A stretch of DNA of 64,000 bases from Linnemannia hyalina (Eukaryota; Mortierellomycota; Mortierellomycetes; Mortierellales; Mortierellaceae), in contig JAHRHY010000012.1 of assembly GCA_019671135.1 (NCBI GenBank), positions 1,550,001-1,614,000 on the forward strand, given 5' to 3'. Every line of letters begins with the position of its first letter. Positions within the stretch are counted from its first letter, which is position 1. The position numbers and the translations under genes are program-made. Below the pieces are notes generated by a model, which was given only the letters and a program-made list of their open reading frames with translations, made no database searches and was not told the origin of the DNA. Of the stretch, positions 25,201 to 37,534 are shown piece by piece.

Positions 25201-26664
25201 CCGATCAGGGCGCGGGCAGACTTCATGCCCTCAATGATACCACCGGAGTTGTTCAGGCGCAAGAGTTCCAGAATGGTGATGATGGACATCTTGTCGGGCG
25301 AAAGCAGCTTGAGGAAAGGGCCGTAGTGCATGCGATCCTTGTCCAAGATAAGATCGTCCGAGACTGACCTCTTCTCCATCACGGCTTCAACGCGCTTGAG
25401 CTCTAGTTTGATAGAGGCCTTGAGGGCCTGGTGCCACTGCCAGAGATAACCCTTCAGGGGCTTGACGTTCATCTGGTTCAACTGGTCGGGAATACTGCTG
25501 CGGTCATGCTCCAGCTTGTCGAGTGCTGATTCGTAGGATCGCTCCTCCAGCTTGAGCTGCTTTTCGTAGAGATCGAGATTGTCGAGGGCCAGGGCGTCCA
25601 GAGTATGGCGCATCAGTTTGACACCGATGACGGGCTCGTTTTTAGAGTTCTTGACGGGGGTGACCTCGGCAAAAGTTGAGGTCTTTGTTGGGATCAGTTT
25701 GTCGTCCATGAAGGGGGAGAGTTTTGCCTGTTCTGGTTGGAGCATCCTGATGACCGGCTCGATCTTTTCCAAGTCGTCGCCGTGCAAGTTGGGGCAGTGT
25801 CTGAGTTCGTCGATAGTATATCCTGCTTTTTGCATCTCCATCATCATCACCTTTGCCGTATGTTTGCTGTCCAATCTAATCCATGGTAGTATGATAGTAA
25901 AAGTAATGTTAGTTACGCTGTTCATAACTCGATCCCTTCGTTTTCTTTGTCTCTCGAAGTCATTTTTGATATTAGTAACTTTGCTTTCCATCCCGTCGTT
26001 TTCCATGTCTACAAACTCATTTTGATACAAAAAAAAAGGCGTACCGGATGAATCCTTTGATGAGGATGGCAAAGGTGGTAAGGTCAGGTTTGACCTTGTA
26101 CTTTGTAAGAGACTCAAACCATTTGAGGGCCTCCTTGGTCTTGGGGCTAGGCTCGGCCGTCATATAACTCTCCATGAAGCTGTTATGCATCTTGATATCA
26201 GCCAGGACCAACATATCCTCAGGGTTGTTCTTGTGGAGGAGGAGAAAGACTCTGCGGGCACGATCCAACTCCCCTGTAGAGAGACATGCATACATGATGG
26301 CCATCTGCTCCGACAGCTGATGTTCGGCAAACTTGCCAGCCTCCCTGGGTTCGCTGGGTTTGAGCTCTGGAAGACAGACGATGCGGATGGGCTCGAAACG
26401 GGTGGGTTTGAGGGTGTAGGAGTGTAGGGTTGAGTTTGCCTCTGCGCGGAGGGGTGGTACAGAGGAGATTGAGGAGTGGATCGATTGGGTAGCCTCCTCA
26501 GTGGCGACGGTTGAGTGGAGTCTGTTGGTTAGGCGAGAGGAGGAAGGGGAGGATCGAGGTTTTAATCCAGAAAGGGTGGCGTTGTTCCTGAAGGCGGTCG
26601 TCTGTCGAGTGGTGCGGGACAGGGTTGCCCTGGAGCCTCGAAGTGTAGCAGCGACCGACAGCAT
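22238..26664 (-). CDS. RPO41: Mitochondrial DNA-directed RNA polymerase
   Basis: Single-subunit T7-like polymerase transcribing mitochondrial DNA. Five exons, 26664-26045, 25875-25134, 25032-24247, 24154-23153 and 23050-22238, give about 1320 residues with every join in frame. The N-terminus is basic, Ser/Thr-rich and lacks acids, as in a mitochondrial presequence. A pentatricopeptide-like region follows ([35 protein letters not shown]). Catalytic motifs: [18 protein letters not shown] (motif A), [20 protein letters not shown] (motif B) and [13 protein letters not shown] (motif C, HDSY). The conserved C-terminal end [14 protein letters not shown] is intact. An unusual highly charged stretch of ~120 residues, with acidic and Lys-rich clusters, sits just before that end. 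It is divergent from the PP2C gene across about 1 kb. Confidence 0.95.
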
Positions 26665-27679
26665 GGTATTGTAGGGGTATTATTGCATATACAACCGAGG
26701 TCAAGGGTGCGTCGCTGTCTATTGTTTAGTTACGAAGGAAAAGGTGTGAGTTTTTGGGTTACAGTGGATGACTTTAGGTGGGCCAGCACACTGTGGAAGG
26801 GAACTTACGTCTTGGACCGTGAAAAAGAAAAAAAAAGTGCGAGTAAAGGGACGACAGCAACAACAACAACAACAGCAACAAAGAGAAAAGGGAAGAAAAG
26901 AAAAAGAAAAAACAAAAGAGGAAGGAAGAGAGAGAGGCGTCGAGGAGAGGTGTTGTCCTGGAGTTGGAAGAGAGTGAGGAGAGGGACAAGGAAAGGAGGA
27001 AAGGAGGAAGGCAGGGACGGAAAAAGAAAAAGGAAAAAAAAACAAAACGAGCGTAGGAGACCCATTCAGCACAGGGGTGTGTTGCTACAAGGAAAACAAC
27101 GAGTGTTGACACACAGGACTGCTTTTTTTGCTTTATTTAAAGGAAGGACACCCGATCACATACGATACGTACAACGGAACTCGATCTGTAATTGAATGTC
27201 ACGTAAACAAAGTCATCACGTGTACTACACTTAGACTTACAGCCCGCCGCTGGAGTTCCCAGGGGGAACACAGAAGGAAAGCTATCCTCTGTATGCCGGC
27301 CGAATTGGAGCGACGACGAGGGTGAAGGGAGAGAGAGAGAGGCATTCGCCGTAGATGCAAGCATGGATTTCCATGAAGAATCTTCGCGAATACCGGCTGG
27401 AGAATAGAGCGTTCCATGATACACAATATTATATGTGTATACGGTGAAATCAGATCGCACACAAAGAATGAACAAAAGCGCGCGCGCATTTTCCAGGTTT
27501 ATTTTCATACCGGGTCCCCTTTTTTTGTCTTCTTCTTTCTTTCTCCTTTTTTCCTTCTCAACCTCTGCAACCTTCTTCAGCTACCTCAACTCCACTCGAC
27601 ATTCCTCACACCCGCTATTCACCCACCAGCGCCTTCTTCCCACTCACTCCTCACAACAACAGCAACCACCAACCAACAA
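26665..27679. promoter_or_regulatory. Divergent promoter region (RPO41 / PP2C)
   Basis: About 1 kb separates two divergent start codons. It holds an AAC/CAG-like stretch near 26852-26880, long purine-rich blocks at 26880-27050 and, before the PP2C gene, a TC-rich leader with repeated cttcttcc. Open frames here are low-complexity artefacts. Confidence 0.5.
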
Positions 27680-30320
27680 ATGACTCGTCGGAGCAGCGAA
27701 CCTGGCCGGGATACATCCACCGCCCAACCCTTGGCCACCGCAGAGCCACACACTCACTCTCACTCTCACTCCCACTCTCACTCCCATAACAATGCAAGCA
27801 CACATGGACACTCTTCTACCTCCACCATCCCACAGCTCAACCAACAACCGCAACACCACCACCACCACAATAGCCACCACAGTCACCACCACCACCACCA
27901 TATCAGTCATACCTCTTCAACCCAACCAACACCAGCAGCAACAGGAGGAGTAACAGGTGCAGGAGCAGCAGCAGTGGCACGTCACCGGCTCAGTTCCGGA
28001 GCTGAACGCCTCGATGCCAGTCTGGCAACCTCCATTACAAGCTCAGTCATCGAAAAGTGTGACAGTCCCGACGACACTAGCTCAATCGAGGGTTCGACCA
28101 CCCACAGTCTGATCGAGGCCGAGTCTTCCTCCACCACTGCCGACGACGACCTCCAGTGCGTGCTCAAGGACATAGACGAGTATGAGTTTGTTGTTGGTGT
28201 TGCTGAAGACAGGAACAAGCGCTGCAGGAGAACCATGGAGGTAAGCTTGTTGGACTCTCTGGTTGGCGGCCTGATTGGCTCTTCCTCCTTATATAAGCAG
28301 CTCTGCTACTTTTTTCATTCTGGGCTATATTACGAAACAACAAGACAGGATGAAAGGAGGAGAGAGAGGAGGGGTCAGTGGGTGTCAGAGTGTCTGGGTG
28401 GGTAGGAGGTAGGGTGGGCGGGGGGCAAAGGCTAAGGTCAAGAATAGTAATAGGAATAATAGGAACGCCACAAAGAGTACCACAGAGACCACACGGACAC
28501 CAGATCTGAGAATTGAATAAGAGGAGGCAAATGGCCATAGGATACCGGATCACAAGAGGACAACAAGGCATGGATGATACTCCACACTCACTGGATATTG
28601 GAGTGGACGAAGGAGCGCGTTTTGTACTGCCCCTTGTGGAGTTGGAGCTTCAGTTTTCTTTTTGTTCTCAGCCCTTTGTCCTTCCACACCACCCAGACCA
28701 CAGACCATGGGATGGACAGACTGACAGACAGACAGGTTATCTGTATGACCCAGGAAGGACCCCTACTTGACATATTATGACTGTGCCCACAGTCCGTGAC
28801 TTGATTCCTCTTTGCCCCCTCCTCATTTGTCTGTCTTTCCTTCCTCCCCCTCATTCTCTCCCGTCAGACGATTACATACGACTTTGAGGATATTTATAGC
28901 TCACCCCGAGTTCTCTATTTTTTTTCCTTTGCTGTTTTGCTATCACCCCGTCATATTCGAACCCATTGTAGGATACACACGCTTTCATCTACAACTATGA
29001 GGGCATCACCGGCCATGGCTTCTTTGCCATCTTTGATGGGCACGCAGGAAAGGCTGCCGCCGACTGGTGTGGTCAGCACTTTCACGAGGTATGATCGCTC
29101 ACTCTTGAAACAAAAAAAGCTAAAACGCGCGTTCGTCTCTTGGCTTGCCTTTTGGTCTCTGGAAAATACTGAATGCCTCACCCTTCTTTTCCTTCTTCTC
29201 CTTCTCAATATTAGGTGTTTGGTCGTATTCTGGAAGAAAAGTCAGAGCAGGCAGGCGCGGATTTCCAGGAATTGGTGAACGAGGCATTTTTAGAAGTGGA
29301 TCGACAATTGGCTGAGGCCCTTCAGCAGGGGCGGTCGAGTGGTTGCACTGCCATCATGGCTTACATCAGGAAAGAAGGCGACAAGGTAATTTTTAGGCAT
29401 GCTTTGGGACTCTGGACAGGACTGGGGCTCTGAAAGGATCCAATGCAAACACGACGCCTATCATTTTGTTATTTTTGGTTCTTTCGTGACGATGGGTCGA
29501 CAGTTTTCCCGCTGAACTCTTTTTCCCCCCCTCTCTCATTTGTGTAACACTATCAGCTAACATTACTTCCACTGCTCTTTGTTGTAACAAAAAAATAGCG
29601 CGTTCTTTACACTGGAAATGTAGGCGATGCCAGAGCAGTGTTGAGCCATAAGGAACGCGCAGTTCGTCTGTCGTATGACCATAAGGGAAGCGATCATACG
29701 GAAGCACAACGGATCCTGGACGTAGGCGGTTTTGTCATGAACAACCGCGTCAATGGTACTTTTTTGTTTTCGTGTCTTGGCAAAAGGATGATATCAAGGA
29801 ATATGAAAAGCAAAGATTCGTGACTTTACTGACATTCAATTTATTCTAATTTTGAATGGTTTGCCGAATAGGTGTGTTGGCTGTTACGAGGGCATTGGGA
29901 GACAGTTCGATGAAAGAGTTCATTATTGGCGCGCCCTATACGACCAGGACAGAAATTAGCGCCGACAACCCATATCTCATTCTCGCCTGCGACGGAGTAA
30001 GTTTCCCCCCATTAATTTACCCCCCCTCCTCTACAACGCGCAGACTTGCAACCACGCCACGAGGGAGGATAATGAGAGAATAGGAACAGCGCAGTCAGCC
30101 AATGATGATGAAGTGGAGAGGATGCTAATCAGCGCCCATTTGGGGTCTTCCTTTTCGTATTTGATTTTAGTTGTGGGATGTGTGCAGCGACCAGGAGGCT
30201 GTAGAGTTGGTCAAGGAGGTTGTCTGTCCGACCAAGGCCAGTCAGCTCCTGTTGGAGCATGCACTTCAAAAGTTTAGCACGGATAATATTAGTGTCATGG
30301 TCGTAAGGCTAAACGTGTGA
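27680..30320 (+). CDS. PTC1: PP2C-type protein phosphatase
   Basis: Metal-dependent Ser/Thr phosphatase of the PTC1/PPM group. Exons 27680-28240, 28972-29088, 29215-29385, 29599-29755, 29872-29996 and 30171-30320 give 426 residues, in frame. Core motifs: [25 protein letters not shown] with the metal-binding Asp near residue 209, [29 protein letters not shown], the ACDG-LWDV metal site near 374-381 and DNISVMVV close to the end. The first ~100 residues are unusual: alternating His-Ser ([13 protein letters not shown]) and poly-His blocks, absent from yeast Ptc1 as I know it. The first intron is long (731 bases). The gene symbol is by similarity only; other PP2C paralogues are possible. Confidence 0.85.
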
Positions 30321-30593
30321 TATCTCTCCACACATTCTTTACGAGGGGATGCATGCACATGTGGCATCTGTCCCCTATCTTCTTTCTTTTCTTCCGCCGT
30401 TCGTTTCATTCTCCCATTTGACTACTTTTTTTTTTTTTTTGCCTTTTTGTAGTATGCGCGTGCCTCGTGTTGTTTTTCTTTTCTATTTCGTCTCTTCGGT
30501 TGCCTGGTTGCAGCATGGAGGAGGCAGTTAGTTCTTTTTTTCGTCTTGTAATTAAAAAAGGATGAATTGATCTTGAAGCATTGCGATTGAAAC

Positions 30594-30627
<34 letters not shown>
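30594..30627. repeat. (TG)n microsatellite
   Basis: About 17 uninterrupted TG dinucleotides, about 275 bases 3' of the PP2C stop codon. Confidence 0.95.
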
Positions 30628-30630
<3 letters not shown>

Positions 30631-31045
30631 GTTTGTTGATGTTTGTGCATTTGTGTGCCTGTGTAGGTTTGTTGTTTGTGTGAATGTGCATGTGGAATCG
30701 CACAGCTCATAGATTGTTGATGTTTTTTAAGTGCTGCAAGTAAACAAAAAAAACAACCGTGAAACAATCAAAGCATACATAGCTGTGTTGGTCAATTGAT
30801 GAAATTAGCGAAAGGAAAGTTACAAGAAGGTGAAGGAAAGGAGAGAGGAATAAAATAAATGATGTCGAGCTCATTTTTGCTGGGGTCTTGGGTGTGGAAG
30901 GATGATCAATCCTTTTTTTTTTTTTTTTTTTTAGTTCTATATTCGTCTACACGTTGATGAAAGAGGATTTAAAAAAAAAGTATGAATAATTATGAAAGTA
31001 TGAACGATGCAAGTTGACAACAGTAGTCTATCAGTCAATGACAAC

Positions 31046-31087
31046 GGTCAGGGTCAGGGTCAGGGTCAGGGTCAGGGTCAGGGTCAG
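31046..31087. repeat. Perfect (GGTCAG)7 hexamer array
   Basis: Seven exact GGTCAG units in 42 bases, G-rich on the + strand and with the 6-base period of telomere repeats, but not the TTAGGG sequence. Confidence 0.95.
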
Positions 31088-31840
31088 TCGTGTGTGTTCT
31101 CGGTAAGTTTTCATCCGAAATTCTGGGGTGTGTGCCAAGGGTGTCGAAAAAAGAATTAATCATTCGTTAAAGGGATTTGAATGTCACGGAGTCGATCGAA
31201 GGAATTATACAGGTGGGCGAGTGAGGGATAGAGGAAAGGTGATCTGACAGATAAGGGAGAGGTTTAGATGTGGGACAGGGATTAGATGTGGGACAGGGAG
31301 AGAGAGACGTTGCTGTGTGCGCGAATGGAATTGGAGAGGGGAGAAGAATGAAAAATGAAGGTTCGCATGTGGCGTGTTGGCGGTTAATCTAAGGAAGCAA
31401 TTGAAGCGTGTTTTACCTAACTGATGATTACAGTACTGCACCTGCTTGAACCCCAAGAAAACAAAGAAAAAAAGGTGCCATAATTTCAAGGGGAGTGTGC
31501 GTCTGACCCTGGAGATTGCCTGAGTGTGGGTTGGGTGACTGGGTCGTGGGGTTGGTTGGCTACCTAAAAAAAAAAAAAAAAAAAAAAAGAGCTGAGTACT
31601 TCCCACCTGGGCTGCATGTTTCTTTGTCTCTCCCCTCCTTCCTTCTCCTCGCCCTTGTGTTTGATCGAAGGGGCGGAGCACGAATGGAAAATAATTTTGC
31701 CAAAAGACACAAAAGAATGCGGCGGTCATGTCATTTCTAATATATCTTTGCTTGCTTGCCTTGCTCCTTTTCCTTTTTGGCTTTGCTCTTCTATATCGAA
31801 TCAGTTCATGTCCGTTCGATCGTTTCTTCGGCCTCTACAC

Positions 31841-31848
31841 TATAAAAA
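31841..31848 (+). promoter_or_regulatory. TATA box of the thioesterase gene
   Basis: The sequence tataaaaa lies 177 bases upstream of the start codon and is followed by a long cttt-rich and acc-rich leader, the layout of strong fungal promoters. Confidence 0.6.
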
Positions 31849-32017
31849 GGATCCGTTCCTTCTCTCTTTTTTCTTTCTTTCTTTCTTCTTCATCTTTCAC
31901 CTCCACTCTCTCTACTCTACAACGACAGCAGGACAAACCTCACGCCAGGAACAGCACCAGGAACACAAGGAAAACCAAATCAACCCTCCACCAACAACAA
32001 CAACCATAAGCATCACC

Positions 32018-33114
32018 ATGCCTGCAGCAAACGCAACCATCCTCGCAGAGTCAGACTCCTCAATCACCCTCCCCTCCATCGCTGCACCCACTGCATCTAT
32101 CGCAGCGCCCATCAAAACCCTCGTCGAAGCCATCAACAACCCCTCCCCCACTCCCTCTCGTCCCGTCTCCCCTCCCGTCTCCGAAAAGGAACTACTCCTC
32201 CAACAGGAACTCGAATCTTTGGAGGTCGTTGTCAAGCACGCAGAGGATCCCGAGAGCTGGACACGTCGGACTGCATACTCGCTCGTCACGGATGATTACC
32301 GGATTCATCATCTTACGGCTGGCACCTTGCGCGGGGACGGGATGCTTAGTGTAAAGCCGGCGTTGTTCCAGAGCAAGGATCAGTTGCAAGTCATGTCGGT
32401 GTTGCATGTCGGGTCTGATCTGTGTGGGCATCCTACTATCGTCCACGGTGGTCTTCTTGCTACACTTCTTGAGTAAGTCTTCTTGTTTGCTTTGTTCAAT
32501 TGAAAGGGAGAGTTCGGATAATGCTGATCAATTATTAATCGCCTTTGTGTCTCTTTTTTTACTTTATGGTGCGCTCTTTTCTTGAATAGTGAAATCACCG
32601 CAATGACTGTAAGTGGATGTCGCACCAATCATCCCACGCTCCCTTCTTTCCCATTGTCCGAACCCCTTACCTTTCTTTTTTTTCCGTTTTGCCCCCTTAC
32701 CTTCCTTTTCCCGGTCATGCCCAACTTTCACCCCCCCCCCCACCCACTCATTAATAACCACCATAGAAAACTAACTAATCTCTCCGCCTCCATCTTCTCC
32801 CAACCAAATACCCTCTCTCTCAATAGGCAATCCCAAACCTCCCCGGAAAGACAGGCTTCACCGCCAACCTCAACATCAACTACCGCCACCCTTGCATCGC
32901 TGACCAGTTTCTCATCGCTCACTCTGAAGTCACCTCTGTCGAGGGCAGAAAGGCCTTCGTCAAGGCTACCCTCAAGACCGTCTCGGGTACATTATTGGCC
33001 GATGCGACGGCACTGTTTGTCGCGCCCCGTGTTCCTGTGAGCCAGATCACTGAGCAGTTGGCCCAGGATAAGAATGCCGCTTCCAACGGTACTGCTGTTG
33101 CTGCTCAGGCCTAA
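32018..33114 (+). CDS. PaaI/THEM4-type hotdog-fold acyl-CoA thioesterase
   Basis: Likely hydrolyses acyl-CoA thioesters. Exons 32018-32472, 32590-32608 and 32827-33114 give 253 residues, in frame. The catalytic hotdog signature is HPTIVHGGLLATLLDE near residues 138-153, split across the first intron. It continues with the strands LNINYRHPCIADQFL and GRKAFVKATLKTVSG and the end strand TALFVAPRVP. The N-terminal ~60 residues are Pro/Ser/Ala-rich and may be a linker or weak targeting segment. The middle exon is only 19 bases long and encodes EITAMT, the residues right after the catalytic helix start. A TATA box lies at 31841. Substrate length cannot be told from sequence. Confidence 0.85.
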
Positions 33115-33524
33115 GATATGAGGAAACACGCAATAGCTGCAACCATTTAGACTTCTTTTTTATTATTATTGTAATATACCACACACTCTTACCTGTAACC
33201 ATGCCATTTTTTTTATTGTTGGTTGTGTCCCTGTTTCTTTATACCTTGTTAGCCGGTTTTCGTGTTTGTTGATTATTTATGTCTTTTTATTTTATTTTTG
33301 AGCTGATTTTTTTTTCGAATGAGGATGGTAAACGGTGATATAGTACTGGCGAAGAAGTGTGAATGTGCCGTGCATGCGAATGCGAGCAGGGTGTGAGGAA
33401 TGTGTGTGGGCTGTTGTGTGCAAAAGCGTCAAGGTGTTTGCGAAGGAGAAAGAAAAAAAGAACCCCAACGCCACAAGCAAAAATGACTCTTGTGTTCATA
33501 AAAAAAATACAGGAGAACCTCACT
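33115..33524. other. Convergent 3' region (thioesterase / SIP5)
   Basis: AT-rich 3' sequence with tttta runs; no gene supported. Confidence 0.5.
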
Positions 33525-36003
33525 TCAAACAGCCTCGGGTGTGTTACGCGATCCAGGTCCCTCGGCTTGACGATGATGTTTGGGATGATCTGACCCCTCA
33601 CGAACACTACCATTACCAGTAACAGCAGTAGCAGTACCAATGTTTACCTGCGCATACCGGATCGCACGGTTATCCAGCAACGCTGGCGAATCCTCCTGAT
33701 CGCTGTCCGAATCATCATCATGTCTAACACCGCGGTCACTCAAACTCTCCAGACTGCCATTGTCACTCCGGCTGAGTGCCAATGCCGGACCTGGCGTCGA
33801 TCCACCATGAACAGTGCTCGATTGCGTCGACGACCGAGAATGTCCCGTCGCCGGTGACGCCGTTGACCCTCCCACGCGTGCAGCTGCTCCTCGTGCTCCC
33901 GGACTACCACGACTGCGATTCTGCTGAGTGGGTGAAGAAGGCGATGATGATCCTGTAGTACTCCCCTCACCAGTTTGGCCAGCGGTAGCATTCGAATCAC
34001 CGGCAGCGGCAGCAGTAGCTGCTGCTGCAGCTTCACGCGCCAAACGCTCCTCCTCATCCTGAAGACTCTGTCGCATGGCCTCCATAATCATCAATTCCTC
34101 CAGGTCTGTGCCCATGTTGCGCATGGCTGACAAGTATCCATTGTAGTCCTGTGCCGCCGCCGACGAATTGGACCGTCGAGAGCTCGTTCCCTGTCGTCCC
34201 ACCGCCAATCGTCTTCCCAGCGCAAAAGTCGAATTCGACACTGATGATGATGTTGACGCCCGCCTTGATCCAGGCTGGCGCTGTACTGCAGCCAAAATCC
34301 TGCGATTCCAATCAGGCCTCAAATCATCTATCGTTTCACGAGAGAATAGGAGTGAGTAACGATAGTGACGACAATTATGCGCAAGGGAGCTACATGACCG
34401 ATGTTTTAGAGTCAGCAACAATAATATATATCGTCCCGAAAAAGTAGACAAGCAATCTTCACGAGTGAGCAGTTGGCGCACCGATCGCAGACAGCTGCCT
34501 GGCCTGTGTTTTTTTGGTCAAATACATACCTGCGGCGACTACTTCTGGGCTCTTATGGCTGGTGCTTCGTCGGCGAGTAGAAGGTGATGAAGGGCTTTGA
34601 GCATCCGCACCCCTGTCCAGCAAACTGCTTGATGGCGAGCCGGTCATGGTTGTGGCAGTCTAATAAACAAAAGAGTGGTATATCGGTGAGTGGGTTGATC
34701 GGTCAAACAAGACAAAGGGGCTGATAGTCCACTCCCCCAAAGCAAACAAAAGGGGTGAATTGAACGGGAAGAACATATTTTACCATGTGCCCTGGAATAG
34801 GTGATCCTGGAAGAGCGCTCGGCAAAAGGGCCGGGGAATAAATGACTCCGAAATGTGGCTCGACGCAGTAAGGACAGGCAGGCGATTCGGTGGGTGCGCT
34901 CTCCAGGCGCTTGAGTTGTACGAAGCACTCGGTGCACATGGGCTTGTCGCAACACCGTGTCCGGTTGATATTACGGGGATAGTACTATTCTCATCCCAAA
35001 AACAAGTCAAGTATCATCCCAATGGTTAGTATGAAGTGGAAAAAATAGTGGCGCCATGATTATGGCAGGTTCGGGCACCGCCGTTGTGAGCATGACTGTT
35101 GCTCTCTTTGAATGGTTAGTATTGTTCATGGATTGGTGGTATTGGTCTCCAGTCTGAGGTCATTGTGCTCTCAACAACCACTCCTCGGTTTCTGAAGGCG
35201 TGGAGAAAACAGCGGAGGAAGAGTAGAAAAAAAATATGTTTCTGCACTTGTCGTTCGTGAGGTAGGGTGGAGAGAAGACAGTTGAGTGAGAGGAGCATGA
35301 GTTGGAAAAAAGGGTGTCGTTCTTCTTATTGTTGTTCGTTCTGCTCCCATTGTCGTTGCCAGTTCTTCTTGTTGTTGTCGTTCTTCAAGCTATTGTCGTT
35401 CTTCTAGTTGTTGACGTAAGTGCCACTGTCACTCCTGGTCTGCCCTGTCTCACTTTATCAACCAAAAATAACACATAGTGGTGGCCAGGGCGGGGCGAAG
35501 TGTTCATCCAATGCTTCCCTTCCAAAACAAAGAGGTAAAAAAAAGTAACAAAAGTTTACCAAGAAGCAGATGGGACACTCGATTGCACCCTGGTACAGTC
35601 GCCTCATTTCACGCTCTGAGTCTGCCACCATTGACCTCTCAGTATAGCCTTGGCTGTTGTTATGACTGGAGCTGTTGCCTCGGGTATGTCCTTGCAAAGA
35701 AGAGGAATGTGAGTGGGAATGAGCATGGGCGCTCTTTTGTTGTTGTTGTTGTTGTTGAGTTGACTTCGAGGTGGCAGAAACAGAGGCAGAGGCAGAAGCG
35801 GCGGCGGCGGCACGTTCTTCAAGGGCATCCTCGCTATCGTCCCAGTCTTCTAGTCCTTTATAGAAGGGAGCGAGTCTACGTTGGTGGATGAGTCGTTGGA
35901 CGATCCGGAAGTCATAATCCTGTGGACCCGAGTAGATTCCGTTTGGGAGGAGGTTTCCCCCGTCGACATGGTCAGATTTTTCCTTTGTCGTTGTGTTTCC
36001 CAT
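33525..36003 (-). CDS. SIP5: SIP5-like protein with a zinc/RING-type domain
   Basis: SIP5 of yeast interacts with the Snf1 kinase and the Reg1/Glc7 phosphatase in glucose signalling. Exons on the reverse strand, 36003-35560, 34984-34784, 34659-34530 and 34327-33525, give 525 residues, in frame. The N-terminus MGNTTTKEK has a Gly2 suitable for myristoylation. The family core is IECPICFL, then YYPRNINRTRCCDKPMCTEC, FVQLKRLESAP, CPYCVEPHFGVIY, a cross-brace cysteine arrangement interrupted by an intron after ICFL. A poly-Gln run and His-Ser repeats precede it. The long C-terminal exon is Ser/Ala-rich, with LEELMIMEAMRQSLQDEEER (a ubiquitin-interacting-motif-like helix) and a disordered acidic tail. 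The symbol rests on the core domain; the regulatory role here is inferred. Confidence 0.85.
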
Positions 36004-37025
36004 GCTGCGCAGAGAAGTGTGTTAGAGTGAGTGTGAATGTGATTGATCGCTGTCTCAGGTGAGAAGGAGGAAGAGGAGGAAGAGGAGGAGGAGGAGGAAG
36101 AGGAAGTTGAAGAAGGAAAAGTGGAGTGGCGGACGAGCGAAGAGAAGAGAGGAGAGGAGAAGAGAAGGGAATAAACAGAAAAGGTAGAAAGGTAGCGGCG
36201 TAAAAATGAAAAAGAGACAAAGGGAAAAGAGAGCAAGAAAAGTGACCTATGGGGGTTGCAGGGAAGGACGTCAATAGGTCAGGGACTGAGGGACTGATGG
36301 CTCATACATCATACATTCATACATATCAATCAATATTGACTTTTTGAGCATGGGCCTTGTTTGGCCTTGTTGGTCTTGCTGGCCGTAGAAGCATAATATT
36401 GCTTTCACACCCTCTCGCTTGGCGCTCTACTTTTTACTCAGTCTACCGACTCACTCTTGTCTCCCTTCCTTCTCCTGAGTGCGAATGGACAACAGCACTA
36501 CTGTACCTTGTTATTTCCTTTCTATGCAAGACAGAGAGCGAGACAAAAGAAGCACGGACACAATGAGAAAAAAAGTGTCAAGAAGGGTGTGATGTGTGTA
36601 TGAATGCGGAGTGTGCGCGTGTGGTGGGTGATGGGCGATGGGTGATGAGCAAAGACAGGAAAGCAGACGGCGAGGAGGGTGAAAGGTGAATGAAAGAAAG
36701 AAAGAAAGGAAAAAAGGAAAAAGGACAAAGAGTGAAAGAAAAGAAAAATATGGCGCCTTTTTTTTCGGTCAGACCTGTGGCGAAATGGATTGGTCACTTG
36801 CCGCCCCCTTGCCTGTGCTTACCTTACCTTGCCTTACTCACACTGTTGGCCCGATCCCATGTTAGATGGTAATATGATGCCTCCACCCCTTTCTCTAACT
36901 CTCTTCTTCTGACAACAAGCTGTTTCTTGCTCTTTTTTTTAACTTTCATCATCCATACTCATATGACCCTCTCTCTGTCCTCGAGGATATGTGTTGATAC
37001 CTATAGTTTCGTCGTTTCCTGTCTT

Positions 37026-37050
37026 TTGTCGTTGTTGCTGTTGTTGTTGC

Positions 37051-37083
<33 letters not shown>

Positions 37084-37120
37084 AGTTGTTGCTGTTGTTG
37101 TTGTTGTTGTTGTTGACGGC
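37026..37120. repeat. (GTT)n microsatellite with GCT interruptions
   Basis: About 30 GTT-type triplets broken by a few GCT/GTA units. Read as Gln codons on the reverse strand it gives a poly-Gln open frame with no gene context. Confidence 0.9.
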
Positions 37121-37287
37121 AACAACAAGGACGCAATTGCTGCTGAAGTCAGTTAAAAAAAAAGAGGTCTTTTTCTTTCTATTAACCTTTGAATGGCTTT
37201 ACCGCCTTTTATCACATTTCTTTGTTGTAAGCCTTCGCGTCTTCCTTTATCTTGTGTCAAAGGTTGCCACAACCCTTCTCGTTCAAC

Positions 37288-37295
37288 TATAAAAG
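37288..37295 (+). promoter_or_regulatory. TATA box of the threonine aldolase gene
   Basis: The sequence tataaaag lies 247 bases before the proposed start codon. The assignment is by motif and distance only. Confidence 0.4.
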
Positions 37296-37534
37296 CGAGG
37301 CAAAAGGCATGGGTCCTTATTACTATCGATTGCATGGTTGTCTGGAAGCATCCACCCCAACCCTTCTTTTTTTCTTTTCCACGACTTCTCACAGATCCAT
37401 GTGACTACTCATATGACTGGTCACGCCAGAACGGCCGCTCATTGGCTACCAGTCCCACATCCCTTCCCTCCAACGTCTTTTTTTATTCCGTCGGTCTACT
37501 TTCCTCCTTCCTTTGTGCATTCATTCCAACGACC

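Larger units (their letters stand above)
30321..32017. other. Intergenic region rich in simple repeats
   Basis: No supported gene. It holds a T14 run near 30426, a (TG)n tract at 30594-30627, a T22 run near 30911-30932, a GGTCAG array at 31046-31087 and an A24 run near 31565-31588. The last ~180 bases are the thioesterase promoter and leader. Confidence 0.55.
36004..37534. promoter_or_regulatory. Divergent promoter region (SIP5 / threonine aldolase)
   Basis: About 1.5 kb. The SIP5 side has a long agg/gaa purine block (36061-36180). The middle carries gtgg/gatggg near-repeats and gaaa runs. A (GTT)n tract lies at 37026-37120. The aldolase side has a TATA box at 37288. No supported gene. Confidence 0.5.

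Noticed and set aside
31046..31087. Interstitial telomere repeat
   Set aside because: The unit is GGTCAG, not the TTAGGG repeat usual in filamentous fungi; reported only as a hexamer array.
37021..37136. Poly-Gln reverse open frame
   Set aside because: A direct translation of the (GTT)n microsatellite with no flanking coding sequence.
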